From Limnobacter sp. (lineage in GTDB: Bacteria > Pseudomonadota > Gammaproteobacteria > Burkholderiales > Burkholderiaceae_B), in the NCBI GenBank assembly GCA_029866125.1, contig JARWZZ010000004.1:310001-374000 (forward strand): 64,000 nt of DNA, in the 5' to 3' direction. Each line of letters starts with the position of its first letter. Within the stretch, counting starts at the first letter, position 1. The translations under genes were made by a program, and so were the position numbers. Shown here one piece after another: positions 54,293 to 64,000 of the stretch. Below the pieces are notes generated by a model. It saw only the letters and a list, made by a program, of their open reading frames with translations, ran no database searches and was not told where the DNA came from.

Positions 54293-55249
54293 ATGACTCA
54301 AGCCAGGATAATTCGTGCCGCGGCAGCGCAGATCGCTCCGGATTTGCAGGATCCGGGTCAAACCATCGACAAGGTTTGCCGCACCATTGAGGAGGCGGCC
54401 GCCCAGGGTGTACAAATCATTGTATTCCCGGAAACCTTGGTGCCCTATTACCCTTACTTCTCGTACATTTCACCGCCGATTCAGCAAGGCAAAGAGCATT
54501 TGCGTTTGTATGAATACGCAGTAACAGTACCCGGTGCGGAAACGGATGCGATTTCAGCTTTGGCCGCCCAGCACAAAATGGTGGTTGTATTGGGCGTGAA
54601 CGAGCGCGACCACGGCACGCTTTACAACGCACAAATTATTTTCAACAGCGATGGAAAAATCCTGTTGAAGCGCCGAAAAATTACGCCGACCTACCATGAG
54701 CGAATGGTGTGGGGGCAGGGCGATGCCTCGGGCTTGAAGGTGGTTGACTCCGCAGTGGGCCGAGTGGGTGCGCTTGCCTGTTGGGAGCATTACAACCCAT
54801 TGGCCCGGTATTGCCTGATGGCGCAGCATGAAGAAATTCACTGTGCCCAGTTTCCCGGTTCATTGGTGGGGCAAGTGTTTGCCGATCAAATGGAGGTAAC
54901 GATACGCCACCACGCACTGGAGTCCGGCTGCTTTGTCATCAACAGCACGGCTTGGCTTTCTGAAGAGCAGGTGCAAAGTATTTCGCAAGACAGCGCATTG
55001 CAAAAAGGACTGAGGGGCGGTTGCTTTACGGCCATTGTGAGCCCTGAAGGAAAGCTGCTAGGCGCGCCAATCACCGAAGGCGAGGGCATGGTGGTTGCCG
55101 ACCTTGATATGGCTTTGGTCACCAAACGCAAACGCATGATGGACTCGGTTGGGCATTATGCGCGGCCTGAGCTTTTGAGTTTGGTGGTCAGGGATGAGGC
55201 CTCAAGCCCGATGAAAACAATTCCAGGGGTTCACCATGCTGAGTACTGA
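54293..55249 (+). CDS. Nit6803-type nitrilase
   Basis: This is a 318-residue carbon-nitrogen hydrolase that converts nitriles to acids and ammonia. The catalytic triad is Glu47 in [15 protein letters not shown], Lys129 in [12 protein letters not shown] and Cys163 in [13 protein letters not shown]; the CWEH form is typical of true nitrilases rather than amidases. The start [10 protein letters not shown] is preceded by GGAG; an in-frame ATG seven codons earlier has no ribosome site. The next gene overlaps its 3' end by 14 bases. The cluster type (Nit1C) has been linked experimentally to growth on cyanide as nitrogen source, so a cyanide-derived nitrile is a possible substrate here. Confidence 0.92.
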   Translation: MTQARIIRAAAAQIAPDLQDPGQTIDKVCRTIEEAAAQGVQIIVFPETLVPYYPYFSYISPPIQQGKEHLRLYEYAVTVPGAETDAISALAAQHKMVVVLGVNERDHGTLYNAQIIFNSDGKILLKRRKITPTYHERMVWGQGDASGLKVVDSAVGRVGALACWEHYNPLARYCLMAQHEEIHCAQFPGSLVGQVFADQMEVTIRHHALESGCFVINSTAWLSEEQVQSISQDSALQKGLRGGCFTAIVSPEGKLLGAPITEGEGMVVADLDMALVTKRKRMMDSVGHYARPELLSLVVRDEASSPMKTIPGVHHAEY

Positions 55250-56312
55250 TCTCCAAACCTTTGGACTACGACTTGAAGATCCTTCTGCGGGCGTGCAAAG
55301 CCGCCGTGGTGGGGCAGGGCCTTCTGATCACAAGGCTGTAGTGGTGGATGGGCAAACCGTGATGATTCCGGTGCACACCCACACTGCTTGGGAGTCGCCT
55401 TTTATAGCCAGCAAGCCTGATGCAAACGGAAAAAGCGAGCTGCGCAAAAACGGTATTCCAATCGCTGTGATTGATTTCCCAAAGCAGCCTAGGTTTTATG
55501 CCTTAAAAACTGCGGAGGGCATTCCCTACGAGCAAATTGCCACGCTGCACAGCAGCGATGTGTTGGCCACCACAGTGCTTCAAACCTGCATTCGCTACGA
55601 AAGCAGAAGCAAGTCTTGCAAGTTTTGTTCAATTGGACAGTCATTGGCGGCTGGCCGAACCATTGAAAGAAAAACCCCGCAGCAATTGGCTGAGGTGGCC
55701 AAGGCCGCGGTGGAGTTGGATGGCGTCAAGCAAATGGTGATGACAACCGGCACACCCGCGACGCCTGATCGTGGTGCAGCCATCATGGTTGAAAGTGTTG
55801 CAGCTGTGAAGGCAGCAGTGAACTTGCCGATTCAAGTACAAATCGAGCCGCCAGACAAATTCGAATGGTTTGACGCATTAAAGCGAAGTGGCGCAGACAC
55901 CTTGGGCATGCATTTGGAAGTGATTTCAGAGCAAGCGCGGCAAGAAATTATGCCGGGCAAAGCAAAGGTACCCGTGAATTATTACATGGAAGCTTTCGAT
56001 GCAGCCGTGGCGGTGTTTGGCCGCGGGCAGGTCAGCACTTACATCATTGCAGGCTTGGGCGATACCCAAGATGAAATTGTGGACATGAGCCGGAAGTTGA
56101 TTCAGCGGGGGGTCTATCCCTTCATTGTGCCCTTCGTGCCCATCAGCGGTACGCCACTGGAAAGTCACCCGGTGCCCAGCTCGCAATTCATGCAGGAGGT
56201 TTTAAAACCAGTGGGGCAAATGCTGCGAGAGGAAGGAATGCTTTCAAAGGACATGAAGGCGGGTTGCGGTAAATGTGGCGCTTGCTCAACGCTGAAAGCT
56301 TTTGAGTCGTGA
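55236..56312 (+). CDS. MSMEG_0568-like radical SAM protein
   Basis: This is a 358-residue member of a radical SAM subfamily found only in Nit1C-type clusters, related in outline to biotin synthase-like enzymes. The cluster cysteines read [14 protein letters not shown]: Cys118, Cys128 and Cys131, a CX9CX2C spacing instead of the usual CX3CX2C. A second cysteine group, Cys344, Cys347 and Cys350 (GCGKCGACS), is at the C-terminus and might hold an auxiliary cluster. The reaction is unknown. The gene overlaps the nitrilase gene by 14 bases. Confidence 0.88.
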   Translation: MLSTDLQTFGLRLEDPSAGVQSRRGGAGPSDHKAVVVDGQTVMIPVHTHTAWESPFIASKPDANGKSELRKNGIPIAVIDFPKQPRFYALKTAEGIPYEQIATLHSSDVLATTVLQTCIRYESRSKSCKFCSIGQSLAAGRTIERKTPQQLAEVAKAAVELDGVKQMVMTTGTPATPDRGAAIMVESVAAVKAAVNLPIQVQIEPPDKFEWFDALKRSGADTLGMHLEVISEQARQEIMPGKAKVPVNYYMEAFDAAVAVFGRGQVSTYIIAGLGDTQDEIVDMSRKLIQRGVYPFIVPFVPISGTPLESHPVPSSQFMQEVLKPVGQMLREEGMLSKDMKAGCGKCGACSTLKAFES

Positions 56313-56333
56313 AACAGTTTGCGAGGTGATGTC

Positions 56334-56924
56334 ATGTTTATTGATTCAATGTTTGTTGATGCAATGAATACCGACCAGTTTAGTTACAGCGAGTGTCGTA
56401 TCAAATTGGCCGTTGACGACTGGGAGTTACGGCAAGCTCAAAAGCTACGCAATCAAGTTTTTGTGGTGGAGCAAGGTATTTTTCAGACCAGCGACCATGA
56501 TCTGTTTGACATCAAAGCACACACCTTGGTGGCAACCACTGGAATGCTGGGTATTCCCGATGCAGTGGTTGGAACAGTGCGAATTCATGAGCAAGAGCCC
56601 GGGGTATGGATGGGTTCTCGCTTGGCGGTTGACCGGTCATTTCGATCGGACAAGGGCTTGGGCAAAGCCCTTATTCGAATGGCGGTTTGTAGTGCACGTG
56701 CCCAAGGTTGCAAAACTTTCTACGCCAATGTACAGCTTCAAAATTTGGGTCTGTTTCAAAAGCTGGGTTGGCTAGCGCTGGGCGAGGTGAATGTGCATGG
56801 TGTCGAGCACATGTTCATGCAGGCTAACCTTGATTTGTATCCAATCGCGCAAGACCCATCACGCGGGTTTGTTCATCTTATCAATCAGCCGCGGCATGTT
56901 GCATCTATCAGGGAGTTGGCATGA
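56334..56924 (+). CDS. MSMEG_0567/Sll0786-like N-acetyltransferase
   Basis: This is a 196-residue GNAT-fold acyltransferase. After the segment RNQVFVVEQGIF come the acetyl-CoA binding parts LAVDRSFRSDKGLGKALIRMAV (with an RSDKGLGKAL pyrophosphate loop) and FYANVQLQNLGLFQKLGW. The acceptor is unknown. The ATG at 56334 is preceded by GAGGTGA; an upstream in-frame TTG is less likely. Its stop overlaps the next start as ATGA. Confidence 0.88.
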   Translation: MFIDSMFVDAMNTDQFSYSECRIKLAVDDWELRQAQKLRNQVFVVEQGIFQTSDHDLFDIKAHTLVATTGMLGIPDAVVGTVRIHEQEPGVWMGSRLAVDRSFRSDKGLGKALIRMAVCSARAQGCKTFYANVQLQNLGLFQKLGWLALGEVNVHGVEHMFMQANLDLYPIAQDPSRGFVHLINQPRHVASIRELA

Positions 56925-57973
56925 GCTGGCTTCAGGGGCTTGTGCACACCGTTCGCGAAAGCAAAGGCCTTGCACACAAAAAGGACATTGCAATTGGAAT
57001 GGACGCCTTGGCCAGCGGGCAGCCGTGTGACTCATCGTGCTTGGTGGGTGATGACTGCGCGGTGTTGAAGTCGGCTGATGGCTCATATCTTTTGTTTGCG
57101 ATTGAAGGGTTCATGAATGAGTTCGTTCAAGACGACCCTTGGTTTGCCGGGTATTGCGGTGTGATGGTGAATGTGAGCGACATTGCAGCCATGGGGGGTA
57201 GGGCAACTGCGGTGGTCGATGCGGTGTGGACAAGCGATTCATCTCAGTTGAAGCAAATTCTACAGGGCATGGCAGTGGCCTCAGCCCGTTACAACGTGCC
57301 GATTGTGGGTGGGCACACCAATGCGAGAAATGACCGCAATCAATTGGCTGTATCCATCATTGGAACCGCATCCCAAGTGTTGAGCAGTTTTGCGGCAAAG
57401 CCCGGTGATGTATTGATGAGTGTGATTGACTTAAGAGGCAATTATCAAGGTTACGGCAACAACTGGAATGCCAGCACCCATGCGCCTGAAGAACGATTGA
57501 GGGCAGACCTAGAATTGCTTCCCCAAGTCGCCGAAAGTGGATTGGCGGTGGCCTGTAAAGACATCAGCATGGCAGGCCCTTTGGGTACCACATTGATGAT
57601 GCTTGAATGCTCCGGCTGCGGCGCAGAAATATGGCCTGATTCGTTTCCCCGCCCCGAGGGTGTTTCAGTGGAGCGTTGGATGCAAACCTTTCCAAGCTTT
57701 GGTTTTGTGTTCAGCGTGGCGCCGTCGAAGGTGGAGCAGATGAAGCAACTGTTTAAAAGTAGAGACTTGTTTTGCCAAGAGGTGGGGCAAGTTGTAGAAG
57801 GTCCCGAGGTTTGGCTAAAGCACCAGAGGGAATACGAAAGCGAGCACGAAAGCGAACATGAAGTTGAGCGTGCACTTTTGTGGGACTTCTCGTCCACCAC
57901 ACTCTTGGGTTGTAGCCAATTGAACAATGCAAACGATGAGCTTGGAGAAGCGTATGCCAGTGGTTCGATTTGA
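56921..57973 (+). CDS. Sll0787-like AIR synthase-related protein
   Basis: This is a 350-residue protein of the PurM/AIR synthase superfamily, which binds ATP and phosphorylates carbonyl or carboxyl oxygens. GDDCAVLKS near 45, MVNVSDIAAMGGRATAVVDAV near 76, and PIVGGHTN near 130 match the N-terminal ATP-binding domain. MAGPLGTTLMMLECSGCGAEI fits the C-terminal one. A tail with repeated ESEHESEHE follows near 305-313. It starts within the preceding stop (ATGA) and its 3' end overlaps the next gene by 20 bases. Confidence 0.87.
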   Translation: MSWLQGLVHTVRESKGLAHKKDIAIGMDALASGQPCDSSCLVGDDCAVLKSADGSYLLFAIEGFMNEFVQDDPWFAGYCGVMVNVSDIAAMGGRATAVVDAVWTSDSSQLKQILQGMAVASARYNVPIVGGHTNARNDRNQLAVSIIGTASQVLSSFAAKPGDVLMSVIDLRGNYQGYGNNWNASTHAPEERLRADLELLPQVAESGLAVACKDISMAGPLGTTLMMLECSGCGAEIWPDSFPRPEGVSVERWMQTFPSFGFVFSVAPSKVEQMKQLFKSRDLFCQEVGQVVEGPEVWLKHQREYESEHESEHEVERALLWDFSSTTLLGCSQLNNANDELGEAYASGSI

Positions 57974-58238
57974 TGTGTTGTGGCCCGATTCCACTGTGAT
58001 GAAGTGCCAGTCGCCATCCACAGTGATTCGAAATTTCATGCAGGAAGGCCAAGTTTATCCACTGCCTGAATTCATGAGGATTGCCGAGCTTGGATTGAAC
58101 CAAGCCAGCGAGCGCGTTCGAGAAAAGTACGGCTTTGCCTGTTCTGCCGCTGCAGATCAATTGGAAATTATCCAAGCCAAGGCCAGTGGTTTTCGTGAAA
58201 CGCCAGCCGCTGCAGTTCAAGTACTTCGGCTCGATTGA
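57954..58238 (+). CDS. MSMEG_0570-like nitrogen starvation response protein
   Basis: This is a 94-residue protein of a small family restricted to Nit1C-type clusters (MPVVRFDVLWPDSTVMKCQSPSTVI). Function is unknown. The start is supported by GGAG seven bases upstream and by the family start; it lies 20 bases inside the preceding gene, so translation is coupled. The next gene follows after 13 bases. Confidence 0.88.
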   Translation: MPVVRFDVLWPDSTVMKCQSPSTVIRNFMQEGQVYPLPEFMRIAELGLNQASERVREKYGFACSAAADQLEIIQAKASGFRETPAAAVQVLRLD

Positions 58239-58251
58239 AAGGGGGAAGAAA

Positions 58252-59520
58252 ATGAATACAAATCTTTTGAAAGATCACTATGCAGTGGCGGTCATCGGCG
58301 GGGGGCAGGCAGGCCTGTCCATGAGCTATCACCTCACATGCAAGGAAATTGATCATGTTGTGTTGGAGCGAAACCAGATTGGCCACAGTTGGCGCAACCA
58401 GCGCTGGGACACCTTCTGCTTGGTCACGCCAAACTGGCAATGTAATTTGCCAGGCTTTCCCTATACAGGGCCAGATCCACATGGTTTTATGAAAAAAGAC
58501 GACATCGTTGCCTACCTGGAGGCTTTTGCTGCGTCGTTTAACCCTCCTGTTTTTGAAGGTGTTGCAGTCAAGCAGTTGCGTAAACTGGCTGACGGGCTTT
58601 TCGAGATTGAAAGCACCAAGGGCACTTTTACCGCCAACCAAGTTGTGGTGGCTGTAGGTGGGTACCACAAGCCTCGAATTCCACGTGTAGCAGAGAAAGT
58701 ACCATCCCATATTCAGCAGATTCATTCATCCGAATATAGAAATCCTGAACAGTTGCCTGAGGGAAATGTGTTGGTGATTGGTTCGGGCCAAAGTGGCTGT
58801 CAAATCGCAGAAGATCTTCATTTGGCAGGTAGAGGCGTTCATTTGTCAGTGGGCAGTGCACCTCGGGTGGCGCGTCGCTACCGTGGCAGGGATGTTGTGG
58901 ACTGGTTGGCCGACATGGGGCATTACGACATGCCTGTGGAGCTTCACCCACAAAAAGAAGCCGTGCGGGCAAAGGCCAATCATTATGTCACCGGGCGCGA
59001 TGGAGGAAGAGACATCGATTTGCGTATGCGAGCCAAGGAAGGCATGCAGTTGCACGGGCGTCTCGCAGACTGCGCCGCCGGTGTTATGCACTTTGCTGAT
59101 GACCTTGTTAAAAATCTCGACAACGCCGATCAAAGCAGCGAAAACATCAAAAACATGATTGATGGGTACATTGCCGAAAAAGGCATTTCTGCGCCAGAAG
59201 ATGCTCGCTACGTTCCAGTGTGGCAACCGAAGGGGGGCGACTCATCCATTGATTTGAATGCAGAGAACGTGACCGGTATTGTTTGGTCTGTCGGTTTTGA
59301 AAGCTCATTTGACTGGATTGATTTGCCGATTTTCAATGGCAAAGGTTACCCCAATCATTTCCGAGGGGTCAGTCGCGAGCCCGGCGTGTACTTTCTAGGG
59401 CTACCGTGGTTGCACACATGGGGTTCTGGGCGCTTTTCCGGAGTAGCGCGCGATGCGGCCTTTTTGCTCGAGAAGATTGAACAGCAATCTCTTGTCAGCC
59501 TAGAGGTCACATCCACGTAA
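58252..59520 (+). CDS. MSMEG_0569-like FAD-dependent oxidoreductase
   Basis: This is a 422-residue flavoprotein of the flavin monooxygenase-like group. The FAD motif [15 protein letters not shown] lies near 14-28, and the NADPH motif [17 protein letters not shown] near 175. Adjacent FMO-like stretches ([22 protein letters not shown]) support oxygenase-type chemistry. GGGGGAAG precedes the ATG. It is the last gene of the cluster. The substrate is unknown. It is the best candidate for an oxidation step on a nitrogen or nitrile compound. Confidence 0.9.
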   Translation: MNTNLLKDHYAVAVIGGGQAGLSMSYHLTCKEIDHVVLERNQIGHSWRNQRWDTFCLVTPNWQCNLPGFPYTGPDPHGFMKKDDIVAYLEAFAASFNPPVFEGVAVKQLRKLADGLFEIESTKGTFTANQVVVAVGGYHKPRIPRVAEKVPSHIQQIHSSEYRNPEQLPEGNVLVIGSGQSGCQIAEDLHLAGRGVHLSVGSAPRVARRYRGRDVVDWLADMGHYDMPVELHPQKEAVRAKANHYVTGRDGGRDIDLRMRAKEGMQLHGRLADCAAGVMHFADDLVKNLDNADQSSENIKNMIDGYIAEKGISAPEDARYVPVWQPKGGDSSIDLNAENVTGIVWSVGFESSFDWIDLPIFNGKGYPNHFRGVSREPGVYFLGLPWLHTWGSGRFSGVARDAAFLLEKIEQQSLVSLEVTST

Positions 59521-59596
59521 ACGCATTATGTTTAAAGGGGTTCAAAGTAAGGGGCAGGCCATCCGCGACGCTGGTGTCCATACCTTGCACCACGAA

Positions 59597-59640
59597 TGAC
59601 ATTTTCTGACATCGTCTGTTCAGTCATATTTTCCTATACT
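59597..59640 (+). promoter_or_regulatory. Possible icmF promoter with activator half-sites
   Basis: A plausible -10 element TATACT (59635-59640) has no good -35 element. Two direct TGACAT repeats ten bases apart (59597-59602, 59607-59612) lie upstream, the arrangement expected for an activator such as an AraC-type protein. Confidence 0.35.
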
Positions 59641-59689
59641 GATTTCATAGCCAAACTCTCGGCACCGTTTTCATGATTGGAGTAATAAG

Positions 59690-62600
59690 ATGACAGACCT
59701 ATCCGTGGCCAAAAAGTTGACTGAATACAAGCCCACCAACAAGGTGCGTTTTGTAACTGCGGCTTCGCTATTTGATGGGCACGACGCATCCATCAACATC
59801 ATGCGTCGCATATTGATGGCCAATGGTGCCGAAGTCATTCACCTAGGGCACAACCGCTCAGTGGATGAAATTGTGACTGCCGCATTGCATGAAGATGCCC
59901 AAGGTATAGCAATCTCCAGTTACCAAGGCGGTCATGTTGAATACTTCAAATACATGATTGACCTGCTGCGCCAGCGCGGCGGTGCACACATCAAAGTGTA
60001 TGGCGGTGGCGGCGGGGTAATCGTGCCGGCTGAAATCGCAGAGCTGCATGCCTATGGCGTGGCCCGCATTTTTAGCCCAGAAGATGGGCAGCGCATGGGC
60101 TTGGTCGGCATGATTTTGTCCATGATTCAAGCCTGCGATGTCGATATTTCCGATTACGCCCCCAAAACTCTTGATGCCTTAACCAGCGGCGACATGATTG
60201 CCCGCCAGCGCCCATTGGCTCAACTGATTACCGCGCTAGAAAACGACAAAGTCGCGCCCGCTCTCAAACAATCAGTTCACAAGGCCGCCGACACCATCCA
60301 AATCCCCGTTTTCGGAATTACTGGCACTGGTGGGGCAGGTAAATCGTCATTGACCGATGAATTGATCCGTCGCATTCGACTCGATCAAGATGACTCCCTC
60401 AATATTGCAGTCATCTCGATTGACCCTTCACGCCGCAAATCGGGTGGTGCTTTGTTGGGTGATCGCATCCGCATGAACGCCATTAATCCATGGAATGGCC
60501 AAGCACGCGTATTCATGCGCTCGCTGGCCACACGTGAAGCGGGTTCTGAAATTTCCCAAGCCTTGCCCGATGTCATTGCAGCTTGCAAAGTGGCTGGCTT
60601 TGATTTGGTCATTGTCGAAACTTCAGGTATTGGTCAAGGCGATGCGGCCATTGTTCCGCATGTCGGGCTGTCCATGTATGTCATGACTCCAGAATTCGGC
60701 GCGGCATCCCAGCTTGAAAAAATCGACATGCTTGATTTTGCGGATTTTGTTGCCATCAATAAGTTTGATCGCAAAGGCTCACTCGATGCGCTCCGTGATG
60801 TGGCCAAGCAATACCAACGTAACCGCGAAATGTGGAATCAGCGCCCTGAGGAAATGCCCGTTTTTGGTACACAAGCCTCACGCTTCAATGACGATGGCGT
60901 GACCGCTTTGTATCAAGCCATGCTGCCCAAGTTGACTGACCTCGGCCTCAAAACCAAACCCAGCAAATTGGCACCACTCAACATTCGGCATTCATCGGGT
61001 AAAAACGCAATTGTTCCGGCGGCTCGCTCGCGTTACCTTGCCGAAATTGCCGACACCATTCGCGGCTACCACAGCAACACTGCCAAGCAAGTCAAAATTG
61101 CGCGCGAACGCCAGCAGTTGCAAGAAGCCCAGCGCATGCTCAATGCAGCAGGCAAAAACGCTGACTTTGAAGACGTGATTGCAGACCGCGATGCGCAACT
61201 GGACGGCAATTCACGCAAACTCATCGCCACTTGGCCCGAAGTCAAAGCAGCCTACTCGGGTGACGACTACGTTGTTCAAATTCGCAAAGGCGATGGTTTT
61301 GTTGAAAGCCGTACACGCTTGGTACAGAGCACCTTGTCAGGCACTCAAATCCGCAAAGTATCTTTGCCCAAGTTTGAAGACCATGGCGAAATTTTGCGCT
61401 GGATAATGCTGGAGAACTTGCCCGGATACTTCCCCTACACCGCAGGCGTATTCCCCTTCAAACGCGAAGGCGAAGACCCCACCCGCATGTTTGCAGGCGA
61501 GGGCGATGCTTTCCGCACCAACAAACGCTTCAAGCTGGTGTCTGAAGGCATGGATGCCAAACGCCTGTCCACCGCATTTGACTCCGTCACTTTGTACGGT
61601 GCAGACCCCGACATTCGCCCCGACATTTACGGCAAAGTAGGCAACTCGGGGGTTTCGATTGCTACGCTTGAAGACATGAAAGTGTTGTACGACGGCTTTG
61701 ACCTGTGCGACCCCACCACCTCCGTGTCCATGACCATCAACGGCCCAGCACCCACCATATTGGCCATGTTCATGAACACCGCAATTGATCAGCAACTTGA
61801 AAAATTCAAGGCCGAGAAAAAGCGCACACCCACAGTCGATGAATTGGCGCAAATCAAATCTTGGGTACTCAAAAACGTTCGCGGTACCGTGCAAGCCGAT
61901 ATCTTGAAAGAAGACCAAGGCCAAAACACCTGTATCTTCTCGACCGAGTTTTCGCTGAAAGTCATGGGCGACATTCAAGAGTTCTTTGTTTGCAACCAAG
62001 TGCGCAATTTCTACTCCGTCTCTATCAGCGGTTACCACATTGCCGAGGCGGGCGCCAACCCCATTTCTCAGCTTGCATTTACCCTGTCCAACGGCTTCAC
62101 TTTTGTCGAAGCGTACTTGGCACGTGGCATGAAGATCGACGATTTCGCACCCAACCTCAGCTTCTTCTTTAGCAACGGCATGGACCCCGAATACACTGTC
62201 CTGGGTCGAGTGGCCCGCCGCGTCTGGGCCGTGGCCATGCGTGAAAAATATGGAGCCAATGACCGCAGCCAAAAACTGAAGTACCACATCCAAACTTCAG
62301 GCCGTTCATTGCACGCTCAGGAAATTGACTTCAACGACATTCGCACCACCCTGCAGGCATTGATTGCAATTTACGACAACTGCAATTCCCTGCACACCAA
62401 TGCGTATGACGAAGCCATCACCACGCCCACTGACGAATCCGTGCGCCGCGCTTTGGCCATACAATTGATCATTAATCGCGAGTGGGGCTTGGCCAAAAAC
62501 GAAAACCCCAACCAAGGCTCATTCATCATTGAAGAGCTGACCGACTTGGTTGAAGAAGCTGTGATGCAAGAGTTCGAGCGTATTGCAGAACGCGGCGGCG

Positions 62601-62980
62601 TACTGGGCGCCATGGAAACCGGCTACCAACGCGGCAAAATTCAAGAAGAATCCATGCACTACGAGCACCTTAAACACGATGGAACCTTGCCCATCATTGG
62701 CGTAAACACATTCCGCAATCCCAAAGGGCAAGAAGTGCAAGCCTCGCTGGAGCTGGCACGTTCCACTGAAGAAGAAAAGCAGTCCCAACTCAAACGCCTC
62801 GCAGATTTCCAAAGTCGCCACGCAAAAGAAGCACCACAAGTGCTTGCCCGTTTGCAACAGGCCGTGATTGACGATGGCAATGTGTTCGAGTGTTTGATGG
62901 AGGCCGTACGTGTGGCCTCACTCGGTCAAATCAGTAGCGCCTTGTTCGAGGTGGGCGGGCAGTATCGCCGTAGCATGTAA
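59690..62980 (+). CDS. icmF: Fused isobutyryl-CoA mutase IcmF
   Basis: This is a 1096-residue adenosylcobalamin-dependent enzyme interconverting isobutyryl-CoA and n-butyryl-CoA; relatives also act on isovaleryl/pivalyl-CoA. It combines three parts: a B12-binding domain (about 18-150, lower axial ligand His31 in FDGHDASI), a G-protein chaperone domain of the MeaI type (P-loop GTGGAGKSS near 214), and the mutase substrate domain (about 530-1090). Length is normal for the family. The ATG follows GGAG with spacing of about eight. The gene stands alone, with an AraC-type regulator overlapping its 3' end on the other strand. Confidence 0.95.
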   Translation: MTDLSVAKKLTEYKPTNKVRFVTAASLFDGHDASINIMRRILMANGAEVIHLGHNRSVDEIVTAALHEDAQGIAISSYQGGHVEYFKYMIDLLRQRGGAHIKVYGGGGGVIVPAEIAELHAYGVARIFSPEDGQRMGLVGMILSMIQACDVDISDYAPKTLDALTSGDMIARQRPLAQLITALENDKVAPALKQSVHKAADTIQIPVFGITGTGGAGKSSLTDELIRRIRLDQDDSLNIAVISIDPSRRKSGGALLGDRIRMNAINPWNGQARVFMRSLATREAGSEISQALPDVIAACKVAGFDLVIVETSGIGQGDAAIVPHVGLSMYVMTPEFGAASQLEKIDMLDFADFVAINKFDRKGSLDALRDVAKQYQRNREMWNQRPEEMPVFGTQASRFNDDGVTALYQAMLPKLTDLGLKTKPSKLAPLNIRHSSGKNAIVPAARSRYLAEIADTIRGYHSNTAKQVKIARERQQLQEAQRMLNAAGKNADFEDVIADRDAQLDGNSRKLIATWPEVKAAYSGDDYVVQIRKGDGFVESRTRLVQSTLSGTQIRKVSLPKFEDHGEILRWIMLENLPGYFPYTAGVFPFKREGEDPTRMFAGEGDAFRTNKRFKLVSEGMDAKRLSTAFDSVTLYGADPDIRPDIYGKVGNSGVSIATLEDMKVLYDGFDLCDPTTSVSMTINGPAPTILAMFMNTAIDQQLEKFKAEKKRTPTVDELAQIKSWVLKNVRGTVQADILKEDQGQNTCIFSTEFSLKVMGDIQEFFVCNQVRNFYSVSISGYHIAEAGANPISQLAFTLSNGFTFVEAYLARGMKIDDFAPNLSFFFSNGMDPEYTVLGRVARRVWAVAMREKYGANDRSQKLKYHIQTSGRSLHAQEIDFNDIRTTLQALIAIYDNCNSLHTNAYDEAITTPTDESVRRALAIQLIINREWGLAKNENPNQGSFIIEELTDLVEEAVMQEFERIAERGGVLGAMETGYQRGKIQEESMHYEHLKHDGTLPIIGVNTFRNPKGQEVQASLELARSTEEEKQSQLKRLADFQSRHAKEAPQVLARLQQAVIDDGNVFECLMEAVRVASLGQISSALFEVGGQYRRSM

Positions 62981-63991
62981 GCTTGATTGGTCTTGTTCAC
63001 CTGCCCCGGACTTTCGTCTATATTCGCCGGGGCGAGTGCCAGTCCATTTTTTAAAAGCATGCTGAAAAGCACTGGGCTCTGCAAACCCCAATTCCTCAGA
63101 AATCTCACTTATTTTTTTGCTGGTGTGGCTCAGCAGTTCAATCGCCATGTCTCTACGCACATTGTTTTTGATGGACTGAAAAGTTTCCCCCTCCGACTCC
63201 AGCCGGCGGTGCAGGGTAGACGTGGTCATATTCATGCCGCAAGCAACCTCTTCAAACTCAGGCCACTCTCCATTCGCTACCGCCCTCAATCGCCGCCTAA
63301 TCTGGGCAGAAATGCCCGAGTGGTTTTTATACTTCAATACAATATTGGCTGGAGCAACCCGAATGAACTCCTTCAGCGATCGCTCATTTTGAATCACAGG
63401 TCGATCGAGAAACGCAGCATCAAAAGTCAAGCGAGTCCGGTCTGCATTAAAAGCCAACTGCTCGCAATACATAAACTTGTACTCCGCACTTCGTGAAGGC
63501 TCTTCATACGTAAAGCTTGCTGAAACAATCGGTATGCGCCGACCAATCAACCAGCAAATCACACCGTGTTGCAGCATCAACAAAGTTTCATAACCCAACA
63601 CGCGTGGATTGGGGGAGGGGGCTTTTTCCCGAATCACCAAGCATGCAAGATTCCCGCTCATGTCCAGACCGCAAATAAAATCATCCAGAATCAGGTTGAA
63701 ATAGCGCGTCATGCGCAAAATTGCATCTTTCAAAGTGGCGCAATCAATCAGGATCTGACACAACATTGCAAAACTTCCCACCTTCATACGGCGCGAGTCT
63801 TGGCCAAACAGCTCATCGTCCAGCACACGTGCCACACCCAACCACAGGTTTGCAAAGTTTTGAGCCGTCACTCGGCTGTTGGGTGCAAGCACCAACGCGT
63901 GTGGAATGCCACACTCTTGAAGCAATGCTTCAACATCCAGCCCCTTGGCCCTCACAGGCTCAAGCGCAGATTGAACGAAGTAAACCGACAC
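62918..63991 (-). CDS. AraC-type transcriptional regulator (start near window edge)
   Basis: This is a 357-residue regulator with an N-terminal ArgR/OruR-like sensing domain of about 190 residues (an "Arabinose-binding domain" as in PF12625-type proteins). Two C-terminal helix-turn-helix motifs follow at about 240-330 ([21 protein letters not shown] and [25 protein letters not shown]). The GTG at 63991 follows AAAGG, but the frame stays open to the edge, so an upstream start cannot be excluded. Its last 63 bases overlap icmF, which it may control. The ligand is unknown. Confidence 0.85.
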   Translation of the reverse strand: MSVYFVQSALEPVRAKGLDVEALLQECGIPHALVLAPNSRVTAQNFANLWLGVARVLDDELFGQDSRRMKVGSFAMLCQILIDCATLKDAILRMTRYFNLILDDFICGLDMSGNLACLVIREKAPSPNPRVLGYETLLMLQHGVICWLIGRRIPIVSASFTYEEPSRSAEYKFMYCEQLAFNADRTRLTFDAAFLDRPVIQNERSLKEFIRVAPANIVLKYKNHSGISAQIRRRLRAVANGEWPEFEEVACGMNMTTSTLHRRLESEGETFQSIKNNVRRDMAIELLSHTSKKISEISEELGFAEPSAFQHAFKKWTGTRPGEYRRKSGAGEQDQSSLHATAILPAHLEQGATDLTE

Positions 63992-64000
63992 ACTGCCTTT

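Noticed and set aside
51325-59520. tRNA-Asn as integration site of a genomic island carrying the Nit1C-type cluster
   Set aside because: There is no integrase, no second copy of the tRNA 3' end is seen in the window, and base composition does not obviously change.
61337-62293. A 318-codon minus-strand open frame inside icmF
   Set aside because: It lies fully within the conserved mutase domain; its translation is valine-, phenylalanine- and histidine-rich noise of the kind seen opposite GC-rich third positions.
1-64000. CRISPR arrays, insertion sequences, prophage genes, riboswitches
   Set aside because: No regularly spaced repeats, transposase-like ORFs, phage genes or recognisable riboswitch cores were found by eye. 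Weak cases could be missed without a search.

Overview
This window looks like a chromosomal segment of a betaproteobacterium of the order Burkholderiales, possibly close to Limnobacter. That is inferred from protein flavour and gene order: an RpfE-type gene before recJ, prfB followed by lysS, a standard isc operon, and the fused mutase icmF. No search was run. There are no insertion sequences, phage genes or CRISPR arrays. Most genes are housekeeping, with three accessory or poorly understood blocks.

Left part (1-12.4 kb): the 3' end of ppk1 overlaps relA tail to tail. An alpha/beta hydrolase, 3-hydroxybutyrate dehydrogenase (bdhA) and a large imperfect palindrome (about 4630-5045) follow. 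Next is a minus-strand trio (circularly permuted ATP-grasp, alpha-E protein, transglutaminase), then comEC, an unrecognised cysteine-rich small ORF with an excellent ribosome binding site, and tatD.

Middle part (12.4-33.4 kb): four tightly coupled genes, each stop overlapping the next start, encode a thermostable-hemolysin-family protein, an AMP-forming ligase-like protein, a heme-oxygenase-like putative di-iron oxidase and a short-chain dehydrogenase. They look like an uncharacterised biosynthetic pathway. A secreted TPR protein, a two-component system and a lipoprotein follow. Then come an AdeT-type binding protein with a hexanucleotide repeat in its leader, a large hydrolase-like lipoprotein, lolD and lolC, recJ, an orphan 408-residue protein, prfB with its programmed frameshift, and lysS.

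33.7-51.4 kb: a second, larger amidoligase-type cluster contains a transglutaminase, an ATP-grasp/alpha-E fusion and a DUF2126/transglutaminase giant. After it come the complete isc operon (iscR-S-U-A-hscB-hscA-fdx-iscX) behind a promoter covered by two IscR-type boxes, a low-molecular-weight phosphatase, uvrB, aspC and tRNA-Asn(GTT).

51.5-64 kb: a DUF1348 gene and a MocR regulator precede a seven-gene Nit1C-type cluster (MSMEG_0572-like, nitrilase, radical SAM, acetyltransferase, AIR-synthase-like, MSMEG_0570-like, flavoprotein). The cluster has a sigma-54-like promoter and an upstream NtrC-like dyad, which fits nitrogen-limitation control. The window closes with icmF and an AraC regulator that overlaps it tail to tail.
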